DNA of 64,000 bases. Origin: Zhengitettix transpicula. Taxonomy: Eukaryota; Arthropoda; Insecta; Orthoptera; Tetrigidae. Position 1 is the first letter of the stretch; every line of letters starts with the position of its first letter. Positions 27,300 to 40,606 of this stretch are shown piece by piece. The notes under the pieces are model-generated. The model was not told the origin of the DNA. It saw only the letters and a program-made list of their open reading frames with translations, and did not search any database. The position numbers were made by a program, and so were the translations under genes. The DNA lies in assembly GCA_037074705.1 (NCBI GenBank), contig CM073595.1, forward strand, positions 54,865,639-54,929,638. The letters run 5' to 3'.

Positions 27300-28060
27300 A
27301 TATTAATTTTACGACGCTCCGTTCTCATCAGGTTGGACAGTTTTTAATCTACAATTTAAAAAATAATAACAAAAGTATTTCTAAAGCTTTTTTAAGAACA
27401 ATTACAAATTATTTTAATTAATTTAATTTTAGAGACAATTTTGTATTCAATGTGTTCTGCTGTTGCAACCGAAATGAAAATTAATGAAACGTGGCCTAAA
27501 ACAATTTATTGTTGCCTGTATATCTAAATAATACTATAAAATTTTAAATTTCTTTACTATATTATATTACAAAAATGTTTAAAATATGTATTAAATTAGC
27601 AGAGTATCGTAAATGTTGTTGTTTAAATTATTTCTAACAGATTTTACATTTAAAGCTGACCCATGAATCTAGGAAAATATCTTAATTCTTCATCTAAAAT
27701 TATTACTTCGTTCTAAATCAAATATGTGATTATGGAGGTACACAAGTTTAGATACAACTGAGAAATTTTGACTATTTAATTTTTTAATCTTTTTATGTTA
27801 ATTAATGCGGGTTTTTAGTGACTTCTTTATTTGGCCTGTATATGAGGCATTGCAATTAGTACTATTAATTTTGTATACCACATTATGCTTTTCTAGAATA
27901 TTAATTTTATCTTTAATATTATCAATTAAATTAAGATTGTTAAATGACATCTAACATCAATACTGGCCAGTTTATAAATTATTAGACACCTTCAAATATT
28001 TAAAATATTTTGTTAAATAATTTATTTAATTTTGCGTTCAATCTTTATTCCCGCCTATTA
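27300..28060 (-). mobile_element. Penelope-like retroelement, decayed 3' part with GIY-YIG endonuclease reading
   Basis: Read on the - strand, about 27805-27950 encodes NLIDNIKDKINILEKHNVVY and then KINSTNCNASYTGQIKKSLKTRI. This resembles the start of the GIY-YIG endonuclease domain at the C-terminus of Penelope-like element polymerases (family pattern: VVYKI, two cysteines, SYxGQTxRxLKTR). After a frameshift near 27800 a second frame gives SVVSK...NHIFD, like the downstream part of the domain. Multiple frameshifts and stops show it is dead. Beyond the coding relic, at 27313-27333, the - strand carries CTGATGAG followed by GCGTCG, possibly a degenerate hammerhead motif, then AT-rich sequence. 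The reverse transcriptase part is missing or unrecognisable. Family assignment is by motif recognition. Confidence 0.65.
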
Positions 28061-28704
28061 CAGTTAGATATGTATTTATTTTATGGAAAATCTTGTAAAA
28101 AATGTTTCGTATCAAACTCCATACTGTAAATTGCCGCCTCAATTATATCGATATATGTGTTATAAAATCGACATATAAGCCAGGTTATAGATATATCGGT
28201 TCAATATTTCAGTGTATTTCTATTTTTAAAGTGATGTCACATCAGGGAGAAAAATGCCGCAGTAAAAAAAAATTGACGCAGCCCCGAAGCTAACGCCACT
28301 GGTGGAAGTTTTGATCACTGTGTTAATTACCTCCACGTTTAGACTTTATAGTGCAGAGTATTTTTCTAAACCAATTAATATGCAGCTTAATACTAATGTA
28401 TTGTGCTAGTGTGTGGTCGTTGTTGTCCTGAGAGCGCTGTCAGATCCTCCAACACGATTAATTATGCCACTGTCATTTTCAAAAACTGATATTCATATCA
28501 TTCTCTATTGGGGTAATACGTAGTGGTGCAATAAATTACCAGTACTAGACATTCGGAAGAGGGTGTGTATTTCCGTTCTGAAGACCGATTGTCCGAATTT
28601 CTGCAAATTTCAGGATTTAACAATCTGTTTCAGAACAGAACAACTGGTCAACACTAAAGGCTATGAAACTGAATTAAAGAGTCAGAAAGGGAAAACGTAG
28701 ACCG

Positions 28705-28902
28705 GACGAGAAATCGAACCGAGGGCCTCGACTTGGAACGTGGTGTTCTACCCATCTCGTCTACCCGGGTTGACTCATCTATAGACCTGGACATAATTTA
28801 CTAATTAGCATTATAGTCAGACTAATTTTTGGACTTCAATGAAAATCCGAGTAGCTAATTTCGTACCAAGTTGAGGACCTGGGTTCGATTCAGGGTCTCG
28901 TC
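28705..28902. repeat. Inverted pair of B-box-bearing repeat ends (SINE-like foldback)
   Basis: 28705-28729 (gacgagaaatcgaaccgagg and following) matches the reverse complement of 28873-28902, which contains gggttcgattcaggg, close to the pol III B box. Between them is unique AT-rich DNA plus ctcgtctacccgggttgactc, possibly an A-box region read on the - strand. Interpreted as two tRNA-derived SINE pieces in opposite orientation. No full tRNA can be folded. Confidence 0.5.
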
Positions 28903-30014
28903 GACAGTTTTTCCATCCTGATGTTTTCATTTGAATCTTTTTTATATTTTACTTAAGTCCAGAATGCGTCAAACCGAACCTGTTATTATACGAAAATGAA
29001 TTATCACCAGCCAGAGTTCACTGAGCTACAGAATCAGCTCCAAAGTTCCCATATCCCTGTAAATAAATACAAGGTTTAACGAGCGCCTGTCTTTTAGCCT
29101 CAAATATGAAGAGCTTTATCAAATTATTGGTACCCATTAGGATTAAAGAAGTAAATCTCAAAACGTTTCGATATGAAAATATTACTTGCTCTTTGAATCT
29201 ATAAAAAATCTGGACACTCTCAATTCAGCATGAACTGTCAAGCCATAGGAGGTCCAATTACAATTCAATAGCTTCTAGACCTCTTCTCGTCAACCGATTT
29301 TTAAACATTAGTGACTTGTTGGAGATTTGATTACAATCGTCGTTGACAGCGATAATATATTCGTGAACACTAAATAAGCTAAATCTCGTTAGATATTTCA
29401 CAATCTCACATTCGTCAAAAATGATTTGGAACAGAATCAAGGAAACGTCCATATCAATACTGTATATACTATATTCAAGTGGAATAAAAGTTTAGAGCGC
29501 ATAGATTTTAAAATAAATTAGCCTAGTAGCTATGCATGAATACATACAAGTTTTTAAATCAGAAGTTATAACTTTTCTAATTCATAGTTAAGACTATTTA
29601 TATATTTAATACATAAAAATGAATAATATTTCAACAATAATTCTAAATCTAACTGTGAATCTGGTACACTATCACGCTATTGACATGACGTCAGAATTTG
29701 AGGTCTGATGAACACATACAATAAATATCATAGAGTCCATGGCTATGAGATATTCGGTGTTGTGTATTATTATATTCTCGACCGTTTGTTAATTGGTTAT
29801 GAAAACCGAAAATATAAACGTATAGAACATGCGGGTTTTCGTGCAGCCGCTGGGTTTGTAGACGTAACGTAAATGTTATTTTATTCTTATTTCTTCCGTA
29901 CTTGAATTTTCTGGTTCCTGACTTAAAATTCCAATAATTTACGTGTTATTCTCATAAAGGTTATTAATAAAACCCAGCTTTATTTACGATAGAAGATTTT
30001 TGAGTTTTTACATT

Positions 30015-30540
30015 TTTTGGGGGGCAACAGGCTACATGAGGGTAATTCACGTTGGGCAACTCCCCTTTAATACCATAGGAAGGGATTTGAAAGGGGGGAT
30101 GCGGAAGGGTAGAGGAAGTTAGCCAAGGGTTACTAGGGCCCCCGGGTTATATTTTAAGGATCCTACCCGGCATTCGCCTAAAGAAATGCAGGGAAAACTC
30201 TAGAAAAACCTGCATCAGGTATGTCGGGCATTGGGTACTTGTCCCACGCCCTTCCGATAGCGGGAGAGGAGTTGCTGTGGGGACGAAGCATTCCCTTCTC
30301 CGTGCCTCGACCAGTTTAGGAGGCAGCTGGCCGACTATTCCAATGGGAATAGCGAACAAGTCTTAGCGTATGCCCAAGATCTGCGACCCCGGAACATACA
30401 CCTCTCAGAACAGGCCGAGGTGCCTCGGCTTGTGGGGACCTTAATTCAAAAACGGAGAGGAAAAGACATACCCAAAGGTAGCCCCTTCGTATCTCTCCTA
30501 CAAGGTTCTCCGAGAGACGTTGCCAATTTGGTTTAATATA
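30015..30540. repeat. GC-rich dispersed repeat (longer copy)
   Basis: A block with G-runs, sharply richer in GC than its surroundings. The part 30308-30458 is repeated at 13237-13386. The - strand reads FELRSPQAEAPRPVLRGVCS and ends NSRPAAS-stop; the other copy has FELGSPQAETPQSVLRGVCS at the equivalent place, with no frame-breaking indel. It may be the end of a retroelement or a fragment of one of its ORFs, but I recognise no domain. Confidence 0.6.
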
Positions 30541-33500
30541 TTTAACTTGCACGGAAAATATTATTTATTTAGAATTGAACCTGCGAGAAAATGGCTGCTC
30601 TACGAGCTGCTTTAAACAGCAGAGTTATAATAGGATGAAATTGTCAGAACGTCAAAAATTTCCAGATGGAACTTTAAAATGGCTACATTATTTTAGAAGT
30701 ATAATGTAGCACTTTCGTGGTATTTATGCTGCATACAAAAACAGATAAATATGAAAATGGAATTAGTATAGCTACTTGTTAGTCACCTTGTTATTGGAGC
30801 GTCTATTTTCTGTCATAGCGAATAACTGTGGAAAGTGTGTTGCGTGTACATAAATGGAATATATGATAGAGGTCTTGAAATGGGAGCAATTATTTTCTGT
30901 AATAGCAAATCGTGGTGAATTATACAACGGGGATCAAATGAGTATTGCGTGTTGCATTTAAAAAAGAAGTTTTAGCTTAATGACGAGTGGGAATATTTCA
31001 TTTCGTATTCTTCGCATGAAGACGAGATTTATGTTTAATACATACAAGTGGAAAATTTCTAGTAATTCCGAATACCTTTTAAAATTTAGTTATAATGCCG
31101 AGTGTTTTACAACCTCAGAATGAAATTTGTGATAATACATACAACAGGTGCATTTAGCCTGTGGCAAATTGCCACGCAACACACGGCATGAAAAACTCGT
31201 AAAGAGAAATTATACAGATTTAGTCAACAAATTCAATTCTAGAATCCTGTAATCTGATCTAACTTAGTCAAGGAAAACTTGGTTGAAACCTCCCATCATT
31301 TCCCTAATATTTTCACTGAATAAGAAAATATGAACATTTCCTTGAATCCGTGAGTGAAAAATCGATATTTAAACATGTGGAACAGATTGTAGAACGTATT
31401 TCCATTTGAAAGATGTTGCCCGAAATGTTGGACGAAAAAGATTCGTTAGATAATGAAAACATTTTCAACATTGCGTAAAGTGACCTCGAGAGATCCTTAA
31501 TTTAAACCTAAACCCAATTTTTTTTTGTCTGAATCTCATTTAAATGAAATTCACGAGAATTAAACTTTAGTTAAAGACGAACAATAAATCTGAATTATAC
31601 AGATATTTTTTAAACATTACATAAAACTTCCAACAATGTACACTTTTTCTCTCAAGTTAAAATTTACGAATGTGTGTTTTATGTGAAGACAGCATTATAA
31701 ATGTTATATGAATAAATTCCACACTTAATTTTCTTTAAAATTTTTATAAAATATTTCATTTTAACGTCTGTTTTAATTTCAATAAAGCATGTAACGACCG
31801 ATTGAAGACATTTTATAATTAAAAGAACTGTTTATTATTTTTAAAAAAACCTTTTCACAGCTCTACGTTTCGGTACTTATTTTTACCCTAATCAATTCTC
31901 ATTTAATTAGATTGAATTATATTGAGACTGGCTATATTTATAAAATCCAAATTCTTGTAAGAAAAATATATTTTATTTCCTCATGTTTCGTTCTATAATT
32001 TATACTCTCTTTAGTTCATGATTTATTAAGTTACACTTATCAATAAGTGCGGTGTTCCGTTTACGTAGTAATTTATGAAGTAATATTCACATCCAGACTG
32101 ATGAAACGTTTATAACATTAAAGACAAACCTTTCATTCGGACCACAATCTGAAGAGGATACAAATTCGTACCAAAAAGTTAAAAAAAAACTATGAATAAT
32201 TTTTTTTGTATTTATAAAAAATTTCTGTTCATAGGTTGTTAAATATTATTAAAATCTTTACGAATACCCGTAATCCAAAATTTCTCCAGGAAACCGATAT
32301 ACCAATAACTTTCCTACATTGTAAATAATTAATATTCTCTGACATTCTTAAAATTATATTTAATGTTCTCAATGCAATAATTCGAAATTTAATTAAAATC
32401 TTGTATTTGTTGTAGAAACATTTTCCAGGCGACTCGTAATTGTCAACACCTTGTAAATGAATTGTTTACCGCTGAATTCTGCGGCTTAACGTTTCACAGG
32501 TTCAAACGTAATATAGAGCAAATGCCTCCCACGACGGTTCAATGCTCAAGATTGAACATACTGCAGAGCCGAGGATTGGAAAACATTGACGTTTTTCGCG
32601 CGAAGCAATCTGGCAGATTGCAATGGAAATATAGTTCCCTCCTTTTTATCTTCTTGCTTACTTATGGCGACAAGAGGAAATAAACGGGGTCTTTGTTTAC
32701 AAACAAACTTTGGTCTGGATCTCAATCCATTTGATCAGGAACTGGCTAAGAGGAGACTGTTACTACGCAAGCAAACAAAACTAGATTGGTCACTAGATAA
32801 ATCTAAAATAGTCTCGAGGCTCTTTGAACGTTCCTTCAACATTTTGTTTTCGTCAAGAATTATCGAGATATTTTATTTAAAGCTCGACCCATTTCATATG
32901 CTCATTACTGAACAAATCTTTAAGCCGTTCTTCTAGTGAAAATATAAGTCAATTCTTTGTTTCTCCAGAAAATTGTTGATATCCAAGTTACAGCTAATTT
33001 TCTTAAAATTTATGATCATTATAATTCTTCAATATCAAACCGATGTAGTTCCAAAACATTTGTAATTCAGGATTAAATTCCTTTGTGAAGGATTAAATTG
33101 TTAGTGTCGTATTACCTATTTTATTTATTTATTTTATTAATTCTAATAACGTCAGAGAAATATAACTATTATTTTTTTACGTTTCTGAATCATTGATTCG
33201 CATTTTTAACGTCAATTATTACATGAGTTGCGGTACATCTATCAAATAAATATTGTAATGTAATTTTAAAGAATTAATATTTTTTTAAAATTACAAGACG
33301 TGTTCTAACATGTTCTCAATTTAATAGCAGTAATTCATTCCATGTTTATGTTAAATTACGCGAGGTATATAATAGAAAACATTTTTATTATTTTTTAAAT
33401 AACCATTTGTTTTTAAAGCGATTACGTCAAAAAGACCGCCCAAATGACTTCATGAAAGTGAATTTTAAATACAGAAATGTGTTTAGTTCAACCACTACAA

Positions 33501-34106
33501 AACACTTGACAAAATTAAAGCCTAGGGGCCAGACGCAACCTCCGACACAGCCAATCGATACGCAGTGTAATTCAATTACAGTCTCCTTTAACAACCTGCA
33601 CAGGTTGTGGAACAAACTGATCATTCTGTAGATTACTTACTTTAAACTAACAATACAAATAATCAAAGATATGGCATTTCAGTGTGGTTTCGAATTATAC
33701 AACATTTCCTTTTAAATGAAATTTCAATGCTAAAAAATTATCTGGGACATAGCAAAAGGGATAATGTAAAGCAGCCCATTGAAACGCTGAAACGCTGACC
33801 TACTCGAGGAATTGTGCTGCATCAGCCAGCCCCATACAAGGGCTTATCTCTGCGGTGTCGATCCTTATCTCTTCTCTTTCCTTTGAGCTTCTCCGCATTG
33901 GATGACCATATTGATTGCCTTCTCGCCTTATAAAAGTCCAATCAGTATCCACCACTAACTTGACGCTGGAAATAATGTCAATACTAATCAGTCCTGTCAC
34001 TGTTTAAAGATTAACTTTCCTATTCATATAAATTATCTGTCTGTCATATAGTCTGTATATATATATATACAGATTGGTATATTGGTTAACTATTTCCCCT
34101 GTATTT

Positions 34107-34210
34107 AGATTTATTTAGTAATACCGTTAGTCCTCTATAGAGAAAATTGGGAAAGTCAAACTTACAATTAAACACATAAACATAAAATACATTAAAACAA
34201 ACAATGAAAG
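34107..34210. repeat. Direct repeat, copy 1 of pair with 35056-35163
   Basis: About 104 bp including taccgttagtcctctatag and cttacaattaaacacataaa match 35056-35163 with few changes. The two copies lie about 950 bp apart in the same orientation. Could be 3' ends of the same LINE family or short direct repeats of one element. No coding sequence is seen between them. Confidence 0.65.
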
Positions 34211-34894
34211 ATTTACAATATGAGCCGAGAGTGTTTTAAACTAATCATTGAAATTGTTTTAATTATTTAAATAAACTTTTATAGAAACCAAATTGTTTTG
34301 CAAATTAATTATAACTAACCTATTTTATATTACAAAACGTATTCTCCTCTATTCCAGTCGGGTCCGATTCCCGAAACTCGTGACTCCCACCATATGGACA
34401 CTTATAATTTATGACCCGACACCTGACATCATCCTGCAGACAGCCAACAATTAATCTATCACACGATTTCTAGAATTATGATCGTCAAGTTTCTAATAAA
34501 TTAATATGCAATAGGTTGTACGAATTTTAAAATTTCTTACATGTATGTATTAGGTAGTTTTTAACTATGTTTTCCACTTAATATTCATATCGCTCGTTTC
34601 TGTAGTTGGAAAATTTTCAAACAACGAGCAGAAAGTCCCCAGTTTGTAATACCACACCGCATGTTCGAATGAAAATATGCATAATAAATGGTTTACCCTG
34701 TCAAGGTATCCACTTGCTGCATTAATAACCGGAGAGTAATAGGCAGAATTGAGTTTATTAGAAATAGCCCTGTTGTGTTCATTCCATCGCAGCTTTACGT
34801 CAACTAGAACACTTATAAATGTTGGGTTATTGGTATAACTATTGTTCGCGGACTTAGCATTACTGTTGTCTGACGAAAAATGAACAAGTTAATA

Positions 34895-34908
34895 GTAATA
34901 ATAATAAT

Positions 34909-34944
<36 letters not shown>

Positions 34945-34953
34945 TTATTTATT
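34895..34953. repeat. Compound (TAA)n-(TA)n-(TTTA)n microsatellite
   Basis: Three simple motifs follow one another between the two direct repeats at 34107 and 35056. Confidence 0.9.
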
Positions 34954-35055
34954 TCGTGCCTCTGACACTTATCAGTTTACAATAGTTTCATAAAAAATAC
35001 ATAAATAATATTTATTCGTAATTAATTTTAAAATCATTTATGAAATTCGTACTTA

Positions 35056-35163
35056 AGATTTATTTATCAATACCGTTAGTCCTCTATATAGGAAATTGGG
35101 AAAGTTAAACTTACAATTAAACACATAAACATAAAAAAACCATTAAAACAAACATAATGAAAG
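35056..35163. repeat. Direct repeat, copy 2 of pair with 34107-34210
   Basis: Same order of motifs as copy 1, with tatataggaaattgggaaag in place of tatagagaaaattgggaaag and a three-A insertion. The interval 34211-35055 includes the (TAA)n/(TA)n/(TTTA)n tract at 34895-34953. Confidence 0.65.
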
Positions 35164-38100
35164 CTATTAAAATTTAATTTTAAAATCAGAATAGTCTCAT
35201 ACATGTCATTTTGTGATACTCAAATGAGGCACCATTACTTTTATTCTAAATTATATTACTTCTGATCTAATATTCGCTCTTCGTGGAACAGATTTTTATC
35301 ATGATATTTTATTCCCTTTTATGCTGCTCCTGTGAATGTTCAATCAATGCTGTTAATTGAAGAGTTAGTGTAACGTATGACGTGGCGGTTTTTGATTAGT
35401 GCTTGCTCGCATGTAACGTGTATTATTACTCAGATTTTATGATTTTTATAATATCTGTAAACTATGAAGCCTATTTTATATCTTAAAATAGTCAAAATAC
35501 AAATATGAATACTCACTGAAATTCGTTCAGCCGCTTTTTAAATTTGTCCCCTTATATGTCGTTCAACACGATTTATTAATGCCTAAATTTAAGTAACTAT
35601 GTTTAAAATTTGTCTGGAATAATTAATTAAAATAGTTAGAATTTTCAATTGCACTCTATAAAATATATATCTGTAAAATGAAATTACTGCAACAGTGTCT
35701 TAATCTCTTACGTATATATAAAAAAACATTCCTTTGTACGCGTTTGGAAAATTTTGTTCTCATCTTTATCGCTGGAGCTGTCTCTCTTCTGTTCACAACA
35801 TTTCTGCTCTCGTTTTTGTGTTACCTGCACAGAAAGTAACCATTTAGGGTTAACCTTAAATAATATCACGAATATCCTGCAAAACATTGATAAAGAGTCA
35901 ATCGCTTGCACCATCAGGAGATGGAACTGGCCTTTTTATTTTTCTTCATTATTTTCGCACGGGAAAGAAATTACGTTAATTTTGATAAATATAGTTCATC
36001 ACATCACAACGAGGAAGAACAAATTTGTTTTATTTTCGAGACATACTTCAAATTTTGTCTCCAACTCACGGACGAAAATTAATAAAATCACGTAGCTCTC
36101 GTTTGTCGGTATTTAAGATAATATTTATATTAATTCATAAAGTCTTCCATAGCAAACTCAGATTTTCACACTACTGCGGCCAATAATTCCATGATGAAAC
36201 GTTGTAGTTGAGGAGATTTTTGGTCAGCTGTTTTTGATGTTCAACATTAGGAATCAATCGTTACCACCGTTACTGTTTAACAAGTGGAAATTTTTTTCAG
36301 AACACGGACGGTAATGAGTGTAATTCGTACTGGAAATGTTACAACAGCCGAACCATAAGATTTTGACGAATGACGTCACGAGACATGAATTCAGTCTTTC
36401 GCCCAAGTCTATGACCAAATCCTTTACAACGTGGTCTTATAGAATTATCAAATATGAAACCGACAGAATAATGGCTTATCGTTTCGTATTAAACGTCTTA
36501 AACCACCACCGGATACTTCATCGTGGCGTCTGAGGTTAATATAGAGACAAAGGAGATTATTCTAGCCATAATTTATTAAGTTTCTCGTCCGTTTCGAATC
36601 CCTAAGAAAGAAACGTTAATTTTGAGGTTGTATTCCTGTCATATTCTCCTACATATCCAAATTTCCTCAAGTAAATTATCAAGTTACTCCCGGATCAATA
36701 TAAATTTCTCTGAAAATACTGAAACATTACGAACTTCCGTGGAAACGATGAGCTAGGTTTCCAGCGAAATGTGAAAAAAAAATACAAACGACGCATTAAA
36801 ATAAACGATTCCGAAACGAAATTAAATTACGTAACGAGTTACGCCGCTGCGTAATGATCTCCCGTTTCGGCAAAAAAAAAATTATCGGTTAAAATAAATA
36901 TGACTTCGCAAAGCCATTCCGAGATCGTTGCAACAAATCTCGAGTTGGAAAGTTTCTCGGGACTAATTTCCGAAAGCAATATCAGAAAATGACTTTGAAA
37001 AGACTTCGAGACCCAAGCCCCCGAGTAGAGTTACGAAACTCCCTCCAAACTGATTTCAAAATAAAATTCTCCTATTTGGTTAGTGAGAGCAAGTAAATGT
37101 CTTCCCATTTGTCCTGTATTGGACCAAAAATTATTACTGAGAATACGAATAACACTCAATGTTCTTAATGTATTTAAAACCGCAGTAGTTTCTACAACGT
37201 GATCTTCACTGACTTACCCTCGTAATTATTATAAAGGAAATCTTAATATTTAAAATAATTCCCTGTTACTCATGACATCCATTTATTTATCTATATTGTG
37301 GACACGTGGAACAATGTACCATTAAATTTTAGATACCACAGGAGTGATAAATATTAATTTTGTAGCATAAAATACATCAAATATTAGACTTTTTAAAAAT
37401 TCTATAATTCTTACTATTGTAGAGATAATAATTAAATTGTCTATCCATTTAAGAATTAATATTTCGTCTGATCAATTAAATTGAGTAACGAAACCGTGTT
37501 GGCTATTAAAACTTCAAGGTGGTATAAAACATTTTCTTTGAACGAACCTTTAACTGAGCATGAAGAATAAATTTATATACTCGTAAATATATTCGTTTTT
37601 TAACTTGAAATCCAACAAGCTTCTCTTTTGAAACGGATTTAATAAGGATATTCGAATCACAAATGTATATTCCAAAAGCAATTTCAGATATAAAATTGAA
37701 TTCGCAGTGGGATAAATCTCTTTGATATATTATATTAAAAATTCCTCCTCTTTCACTACCCCGACCTTAGGGGTTTTACCCCCACAGCGTTTGTTTCCGG
37801 GTCGTAATTAAAATGTGCACAATGGTTGAAATTGTCTCGCGCGTTTATATTTGTATTCGGAATATATATATACATAAACACCCGTCGTAATATAACGCGA
37901 TACTTCTATCTCTTATTGAGACCTGCGGTTAATGTAAAGAAGGAGATCAAAAAGATAAAATATTGTTTTTGATTTTTGGATATGAATTTCACACAATAAT
38001 TCGCTGTATTGTATACGTATATAAAAGAAGCTTATATATTTTCATCCTTGGGATTCATTAACTTGACCACGAGAATCTCCAAATTCTCTTTACATTTATT

Positions 38101-38639
38101 CACAAATTTTTAAAAATATCAATCGATTATTGTAGAATTGACAGTTTGTTGTATCATAAAATTTTACATCCGCCACCTCTGTATCTAAATATATCATAAT
38201 TTTATTATTTCGCGACGTTTAAATTTAGCTGAACACAGTATTGCCAACTGTGTTTTCATAAAAACCATAATTATAATCAAGTCGCCGTGCAACACACATA
38301 CCTGGCAAATAAAATTAATATAAATAAGGGGGTTATACATAAATTTATTACAACACGCACATCGATTTTTATTTATAAACCCTACACCTACATCTTTACT
38401 GCCATGATAAATGTCAGTATAAAATTTTTTGACTACGATAACCCCGGAATAGACACCATTCTCGTAATGTTTTTTGATTTTTTACGTAAAACTTTGCGCT
38501 CCTCGCCCTTACGTGTGTTCCCTTTCGTTGTCAAAAGTAGTTGAAATAAAGTATTGAGAAAATCGAGAATGACACTATCAAAGTCTGCGGCCCAGAAAAC
38601 ATTAAATCGACACTAATAATTTCCGATTTTTAATGTCTT

Positions 38640-39030
38640 TAAAAGGCAATACCTTCCACCCCCACCTCTATATGTGTTTGTGATCGTAAGTAATATCTAC
38701 GGGCTGAACTACAATTTTTTTTCTGTTTCTAAAGGAACACGTGTAGAAAATTTGGTAGTAATTGCTCCTCGTGTATAAGATTGTTCGCCGAACGTTGTTT
38801 TACAATTCTACCCCCACTCCTAGGGGCCGATTCACAACTTAAACCGCAAGTTGAATGTCATAACTAAACTCAGAAACTTCCACAACTCAGGATTCGATGC
38901 TAAATTCGGTTGTTTTCCTGTTACTTTTATGTAACTTCCCTTCACCCCCACCCTTAAAGATCGTCCCCTCCCATGCCGACAGGGGTTGAACAACATCGGG
39001 AGAATCAGTATCATTCTCATAACCCAGAAA
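38640..39030. repeat. C-rich repeat units, probably inverse copies of the 56-59 kb family
   Basis: Shows recurrent short C-runs (ccacccccacct, acccccactcct, acccccaccc) spaced about 130-160 bp, each with AT-rich linkers and phrases such as aactta or gttgttttcctg. The spacing resembles a degraded tandem array. On the - strand it parallels the G-rich blocks at 56740-58990. Confidence 0.4.
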
Positions 39031-39071
39031 AATATTTTATGCTTAATTAATAAAAAGTATAATGGACTGTG

Positions 39072-39088
39072 TATATATATATATATAT
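39072..39088. repeat. (TA)n microsatellite, short
   Basis: About eight TA units following ctgtg. Confidence 0.9.
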
Positions 39089-39839
39089 TATTAATATTAT
39101 AATTGATTAAACCCTTATTTTAATACAGTCAATTATTATGTCTCCAATCGATATGCTTCATATGGAAGTTGTTTTGTGGGAGATACAACACGACCAGTTA
39201 GTCAGATCTTGGTCATTAAGCACTAAACAAATAATAGGATGTGATATATAACCATCTCAAAAATGCTGGTCTAAGGAAATATTTTAATTAAATGATCAGG
39301 TATGTAAAATATTATTAAATCTCTGTGACATAATATATTAATATATGGTGTACACAATATAAATTCAATAATATACTTAATAATTTTACTGTTTTTACAG
39401 ATGAATATGTCTAGTAATAACCGAAAGCTTCCAAATATCCATTTAAAATCATGAAATTTTAATGTAATTTACATTGAAAAAATTCATATGTGGCTGTATT
39501 AAAATAATATAAATATAACATTAAAAATATTTTATGCAAATATCGGCTTATTTTGGTGGTTTTAAAATTTCCATCACCGTCCACCCTCGGGCTGGTAGTC
39601 ATATATTATCCCCACAGTATTTGTTTCCACCCAATTTTGTTTGTTAGAAGAAGATAGATCAAATATTTAAGGCATCTTATTCGAAGGTAAGGCTGAAAGA
39701 CACTGACTGAAAGGGAGACTAAATTATCTTGAAAAACGTTGAATAATAAATGTTTTTGAAAACATTTTTTTTTACAATTTCCTGAAAATTATAAAAAAAA
39801 ACGTATGTACGAATCACAATGGATTCTAATGTGAATTAT

Positions 39840-40140
39840 GTGATACGACTGGGGCAGGGAAAAGGCAAACACGTCTCCTGCATGAAATTCTCAGCAGAGC
39901 TTAACAGTCTATTCCAGTGAAGGGATTGGGATGTAAGAGTCTAGTCAAGCCCATCATGGAATATGCATGCCCAGTGTGGTACTAGTGCTTGAGAGAAGGT
40001 GCTTAACGAGAGTACTACACCATCCGCAAAGATTCTTCAGTGCGGAAACGAGGGAACCGTCGCTTGACGCACTTGTGCTATCGATCCTGCACGTTGCACG
40101 AGGCTTCTGCAACAGAGCCACCGCGTCCTAGTTAGACCTT
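39840..40140 (+). mobile_element. Decayed non-LTR retrotransposon (LINE), reverse-transcriptase C-terminal region
   Basis: One frame starting at 39935 reads KSLVKPIMEYACPVWY and then a stop. The string S-L-V-K-P-I-x-E-Y-A-C-P-V-W is the conserved block downstream of the catalytic core in jockey/CR1-type LINE reverse transcriptases. The following codons (LREGA, then REYYTIRK) resemble the usual continuation but are broken by stops. GC is higher than in the surroundings. No complete domain, 5' end or poly-A tail could be delimited, so the borders are approximate. Confidence 0.55.
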
Positions 40141-40556
40141 TGTCTATTCTCCTTCAACAACACTGCTAAAACGTTCGTTTCAATGGCTAAGCGGCTCCTC
40201 GGCAGTATTAAAGCAAATACTTCACGACAGCAATTCACAATTAATAATTCAACTTTGAATCTACGCTTAGTACCACTGGAAAAAAAAAATCTGCAAAATA
40301 GAACTCTCACCTGTTGCTATGGAATAGCATAAATGGGGTTAAATGTAACAGGCAGTTTACCATTGCAAAATATCACGATGGGAATTATGCCATATCCTTG
40401 TGAAAATATTTTCCTTAAAAAAGTTGTCTTCAAAGAACACACACAAAAATGAATTATATGAACACGTAACAATATTAATTAAGATCAATTAAAATTAAGT
40501 TACCAAAATAAAGGAATTTTGAAGTAAAATTTAATTTCAAATCAATATGTGTTAAT

Positions 40557-40560
<4 letters not shown>

Positions 40561-40603
<43 letters not shown>
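40561..40603. repeat. (TA)n microsatellite
   Basis: About 21 uninterrupted TA units. Confidence 0.95.

Positions 40604-40606
<3 letters not shown>

Noticed and set aside
30682..30710. 10-bp-arm hairpin gctacattat/ataatgtagc
   Set aside because: Too short and AT-rich to distinguish from chance; no neighbouring feature.
34355..34375. B-box-like gggtccgattcccg
   Set aside because: One mismatch to the pol III B box but no A box, tail or repeat partner found.
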